A stretch of 5,675 nucleotides of DNA from Methylotenera sp. UBA6020 (GTDB lineage: Bacteria; Pseudomonadota; Gammaproteobacteria; Burkholderiales; Methylophilaceae), in NCBI GenBank assembly GCA_002429455.1, contig DIZU01000081.1:1-5675 (forward strand), in the 5' to 3' direction. This document shows positions 5,164 through 5,675 of the stretch, piece after piece. The first letter of the stretch is position 1. The number at the start of each line of letters is the position of its first letter. A program made the position numbers and the translations under genes. The notes under the pieces were generated by a model that worked only from the letters and a program-made list of their open reading frames with translations, was not told the DNA's origin and ran no database searches.

Positions 5164-5675
5164 ATGGCTAAAAAATATTTCGGTACTGATGGCATTCGTG
5201 GCCGCGTCGGCGATACACCGATTACGCCAGACTTTGTGATGCGCTTAGGCTATGCTGCTGGCCGTGTGCTGACAAGTCTTGAAAGTCATCTGGCAAAAGG
5301 TGCACATCCAGCAGTATTGATTGGCAAAGACACTCGCATTTCAGGCTATATGTTGGAATCAGCACTTGAAGCGGGTTTATCTGCCGCCGGTGTAGATGTG
5401 TTGATGACAGGGCCTATGCCAACCCCTGCCGTGGCTTATTTGACACGTGCTCTGCGCGCGCAAGCCGGCATTGTAATTTCAGCCTCACATAATCCATTTT
5501 ACGATAATGGCATCAAGTTTTTTTCCAGCCTTGGTACTAAATTGCCGGATGATATCGAGCATGCCATTGAAGCTGAACTGGATAAGCCCATGCAAGTGAT
5601 GGAATCCGCCAAGTTAGGTAAAGTGCGCCGCATTGATGATGCCGCCGGGCGTTATGTGGAGTTTTGTAAAAGCAC
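5164..5675 (+). CDS. glmM: phosphoglucosamine mutase GlmM (N-terminal part, cut by window edge)
   Basis: GlmM interconverts glucosamine-6-phosphate and glucosamine-1-phosphate, the step before GlmU in UDP-N-acetylglucosamine synthesis for peptidoglycan and lipopolysaccharide. The visible 170 codons start [16 protein letters not shown], the classic N-terminus of the bacterial GlmM branch of the phosphohexomutases. Further family segments are [16 protein letters not shown] (53-68) and [12 protein letters not shown] (82-93). The active-site loop [16 protein letters not shown] (105-120) has S108 as the serine that carries the phosphate. The family is about 445 residues, so roughly 60% of the gene lies beyond the right edge. 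The reading frame is intact to the edge. It probably shares a transcript with folP, and AAGGA gives it its own good ribosome binding site. Confidence 0.97.
   Translation, partial: MAKKYFGTDGIRGRVGDTPITPDFVMRLGYAAGRVLTSLESHLAKGAHPAVLIGKDTRISGYMLESALEAGLSAAGVDVLMTGPMPTPAVAYLTRALRAQAGIVISASHNPFYDNGIKFFSSLGTKLPDDIEHAIEAELDKPMQVMESAKLGKVRRIDDAAGRYVEFCKS

Overview
The window looks like a chromosomal housekeeping region of a betaproteobacterium with moderately AT-rich DNA. A Methylophilaceae-like (Methylotenera/Methylophilus type) organism is my best guess. This rests on the gene order, on the FtsH and FolP protein flavour, and on the low-GC codon use. It is inference from memory, not a database match. 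No mobile element, CRISPR array, tRNA, rRNA, prophage or accessory-island signature is visible.

Layout, left to right. Bases 1-93 hold a candidate promoter and a terminator-like hairpin in front of greA (94-576, transcript cleavage factor). A small four-helix membrane protein of the DUF4149 type follows (632-1078). A shared terminator (about 1090-1120) separates it from the convergent gene yhbY (1149-1439, minus strand, CRM-domain ribosome assembly protein). yhbY is divergent from rlmE (1494-2123, 23S rRNA 2'-O-methyltransferase), with only 54 bases between them. A 151-base gap with repeats leads to ftsH (2275-4167, membrane AAA+ zinc protease), which ends in a very clear bidirectional terminator. 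folP (4246-5109, dihydropteroate synthase) starts immediately after a perfect TATAAT box. glmM (5164 to the window edge, phosphoglucosamine mutase) follows and is cut off at 170 codons.

The order greA / yhbY / rlmE / ftsH / folP / glmM, with yhbY reversed, matches the known Escherichia coli neighbourhood. The DUF4149 gene between greA and yhbY is the main difference. The genes share growth-related themes: transcription fidelity (GreA), 50S ribosome maturation (YhbY, RlmE), membrane proteostasis (FtsH), folate synthesis (FolP) and cell-wall precursor synthesis (GlmM).

No new multi-gene system is apparent. The interesting material is regulatory: a probably leaderless folP transcript, a TTG-started ftsH whose Shine-Dalgarno lies in a self-complementary element, a terminator or attenuator in the greA leader, two mutually exclusive hairpins at the greA stop codon, and a CRM-domain loop substitution in YhbY.
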